Assembly: GCA_964584815.1 (NCBI GenBank)
Contig: CAZPBO010000031.1
Span: 1 to 26,132 of the forward strand
DNA: 26,132 bases
Reading direction: 5' to 3'
Origin: CAZPBO01 sp964584815
GTDB taxonomy: Bacteria > Planctomycetota > SKW154
The translations under genes were made by a program, and so were the position numbers. This document shows, in pieces, positions 24,852 to 26,132 of this stretch (within the stretch, counting starts at the first letter, position 1; every line of letters starts with the position of its first letter). Under the pieces are notes generated by a model, which worked only from the letters and a program-made list of their open reading frames with translations, ran no database searches and had not been told where the DNA came from.

Positions 24852-24914
24852 GCTGACCACATACGGTTTGCCGATGCGCCGCCCAAGACAGCAAGCGGCA
24901 AAACTATGCGACGC
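24852..24914 (+). pseudogene. Relic of an acs 3' end
   Basis: Read in the right frame, this stretch gives ADHIRFADAPPKTASGKTMRR, against PDHIQFADALPKTRSGKIMRR of the intact acs (23923-23985). Over 21 codons I count 50 of 63 identical bases without gaps. Similarity stops upstream, where stops appear (TAG, TGA near 24828-24836), and downstream at the DUF444 stop codon (24914-24916). It is in the same orientation as acs. It is best explained as the remains of a duplicated or replaced acs gene; there is no start and no function is implied. Confidence 0.75.
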
Positions 24915-26008
24915 TATTTGCCCTTGCCCAGAAAGGTCTTTATGGAGGTATAGATGTCGTCGCGGCTGTCTATTTCACTCAACACCAGATTGTCCCAGTC
25001 GTCTTTGAAAGCGTCGCGTAGGTCTTTGATGAACTGTCCTGACCCATAGGCGCTTTTGACCTGACCGTAACCGAAGAGGTTGGCGACAGGTAGAAGGTCG
25101 TTTTTCATAATGTCAATGGCAAGGGCGGTGTCGTCGCGTCCCCAGTTGTCGCCGTCGGAGAAGTGGAAAAGATAAATATTGTAGTCTGATGGTGGGTAGT
25201 CTTTTGCGATGACGGTGGCGGCGAGTTTGTAGGCTGAAGAAATCTTTGTGCCGCCGCCTTCGCGCATCCGAAAGAAGGTGTCCCTGTCCACCTCCCGCGC
25301 CACCGCATCGTGCGCCAAATACCTGAACTCCACATTCTTGTAGTTGTAGCGTATCCAGGTGTCTATCCAGAACGCCTCCTGACGCACTATTTCTTTCTGC
25401 TCCCCACCCATTGAACCTGACACATCCATCATATATATCACCACAGCGCGCGCCTCAGGTGCGTGTTTTACCTTCCACGACCTGTAACGCTTGTCCTCCC
25501 GCACCGGTATTACAATCGGTTTTTCGGGGTCGTATTCGCCGCTGCATATCATCCGCTTCAGCGCCTGTATAAAGGTGCGCTTGAAATGGCGCAGAGATTC
25601 GGGTCCCACACGCGATATTCCCGTGTATTTGAACTTTATGGTGGATAAGCGGCTTGAGCCTTTCGGCTCTATCCGCGGCAACTCCAACTCCTCCGCCATA
25701 ATTTCTGCCAACTCCTCAAGCGTCACCTCCACTTCTAACGGGTGCTCCCCAGGTGCCTCACCCGCTCCCGGTCCCTGCCCCCCTATCGGTTGTCCCGCTT
25801 CTCCCTCTCCTTGCCCGACTCCTCCCCCCTGCTGCTTCCCATACCTGAACCGCGGTATCTCTATCTGCGGTATCGGAACGGAGACCACATCTTTACCCTT
25901 GCGCACCAGAATCTCGCCCTGCGACATATATTTTCGCAGGTTCTTCTTTATATGCCCACGCACTATCTGCCGAAACCGCCAATGGTCCTGCTCAATCCTT
26001 TTTGCCAT
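24914..26008 (-). CDS. DUF444 (YeaH/YhbH) VWA-like protein
   Basis: A 364-residue cytoplasmic protein of the DUF444 family, usually encoded between the PrkA serine kinase and SpoVR. The start ATG 26008 is preferred over ATG 26032 because GAGG lies eight bases before it and a possible -10 (TAAAAT) would place the transcript start downstream of 26032. The N-terminus MAKRIEQDHWRFRQIVRGHIKKNL and KGKDVVSVPIPQIEIPRFRYG are family-typical. A Gly/Pro/Glu-rich linker (59-90) follows. The C-terminal half is a von Willebrand A-like domain with the metal site DVSGSMG (D195, S197, S199) and FSDGDNW. Its stop codon touches the acs relic at 24852-24914. Molecular function is unknown; partnership with PrkA and SpoVR is inferred from conserved gene order. 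Confidence 0.93.
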   Translation of the reverse strand: MAKRIEQDHWRFRQIVRGHIKKNLRKYMSQGEILVRKGKDVVSVPIPQIEIPRFRYGKQQGGGVGQGEGEAGQPIGGQGPGAGEAPGEHPLEVEVTLEELAEIMAEELELPRIEPKGSSRLSTIKFKYTGISRVGPESLRHFKRTFIQALKRMICSGEYDPEKPIVIPVREDKRYRSWKVKHAPEARAVVIYMMDVSGSMGGEQKEIVRQEAFWIDTWIRYNYKNVEFRYLAHDAVAREVDRDTFFRMREGGGTKISSAYKLAATVIAKDYPPSDYNIYLFHFSDGDNWGRDDTALAIDIMKNDLLPVANLFGYGQVKSAYGSGQFIKDLRDAFKDDWDNLVLSEIDSRDDIYTSIKTFLGKGK

Positions 26009-26032
26009 CTTCTCTGCCTCACTACAAACCAT

Positions 26033-26061
26033 ATTTTACTGCTGCTTGTTGTCTTTGCCAC
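26033..26061 (-). promoter_or_regulatory. Weak candidate promoter for the DUF444 gene
   Basis: On the minus strand, GTGGCA (26061-26056) and TAAAAT (26038-26033) are separated by 17 bases. The -10 matches five of six bases and the -35 four of six. The predicted start falls about 18 bases before ATG 26008. Confidence 0.3.
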
Positions 26062-26132
26062 CCAAACATCCGTTTATGGTATGGGAAGATGTCGTTGGCG
26101 CGATGATGAAACAGCCGGCTTGCCGAGCGGAC
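26062..26132. other. Window edge, no gene assigned
   Basis: The last 71 bases remain open in two minus-strand frames that both end before ATG 26008, one at a TAG overlapping ATG 26032. Neither translation matches a PrkA C-terminus or any family I recognise. The 3' end of an upstream gene is possible, but the stretch is too short to call. Confidence 0.25.

Noticed and set aside
26033..26132. Open minus-strand frames at the window end as the 3' end of prkA.
   Set aside because: PrkA would be expected here from the usual gene order, but neither translation resembles its C-terminus and the stretch is too short.
1..26132. tRNA, rRNA, CRISPR arrays, transposases, phage genes or long direct repeats.
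   Set aside because: None was seen when reading both strands; the acs relic is the only duplicated segment noticed.

Overview
The window looks like chromosomal DNA from a diderm (two-membrane) bacterium of moderate G+C that I cannot place in a phylum. The diderm reading rests on an LptD/OstA-like outer-membrane protein at 17177-19171 and a lipoprotein with a lipobox at 16136-16690. ATA (Ile) and AGG/AGA (Arg) codons look frequent by eye, which fits a thermophile but does not prove it. Nearly all genes are housekeeping genes. I see no tRNA, rRNA, CRISPR array, prophage or insertion sequence, and no gene-free stretch longer than about 185 bases.

Layout. (1) 1-8990, minus strand: a chromosome-maintenance block read smc, DUF1847 protein, a short and divergent DnaA-like ATPase, dnaN, a DUF721/DciA-like gene, gyrB (cut by the window start). 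This resembles the classical dnaA-dnaN-recF-DUF721-gyrB origin operon, but recF is absent and the DnaA-like protein lacks the usual DNA-binding signature. (2) 9143-16690, plus strand: polA, a zinc-ribbon/TPR membrane protein, a single ORF that fuses dephospho-CoA kinase (CoaE) to full-length transcription terminator Rho, rsmA/ksgA, and a TPR lipoprotein. (3) 21960-16681, minus strand: spoVR, a CxxC/LPP20-like exported protein, lptD-like, coaD. (4) 22144-24794, plus strand: acetyl-CoA synthetase and a SatP-type acetate transporter, an acetate uptake and activation pair. (5) 26008-24914, minus strand: a DUF444 (YeaH/YhbH) VWA-like protein. DUF444 and SpoVR usually sit side by side after prkA; here the acetate pair lies between them on the opposite strand.

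How the parts connect. GyrB, DnaN, DnaA-like, SMC and PolA serve replication, topology and segregation. Rho and RsmA serve transcription termination and ribosome assembly. CoaD and the CoaE half of the fusion catalyse the last two steps of CoA synthesis, and Acs uses the CoA.

The items most worth a second look are the CoaE-Rho fusion; the reduced DnaA-like protein in the dnaA position with recF missing; a decayed copy of the acs 3' end (24852-24914) abutting the DUF444 stop; and two perfect 19-bp inverted repeats in the divergent spoVR/acs promoter region.
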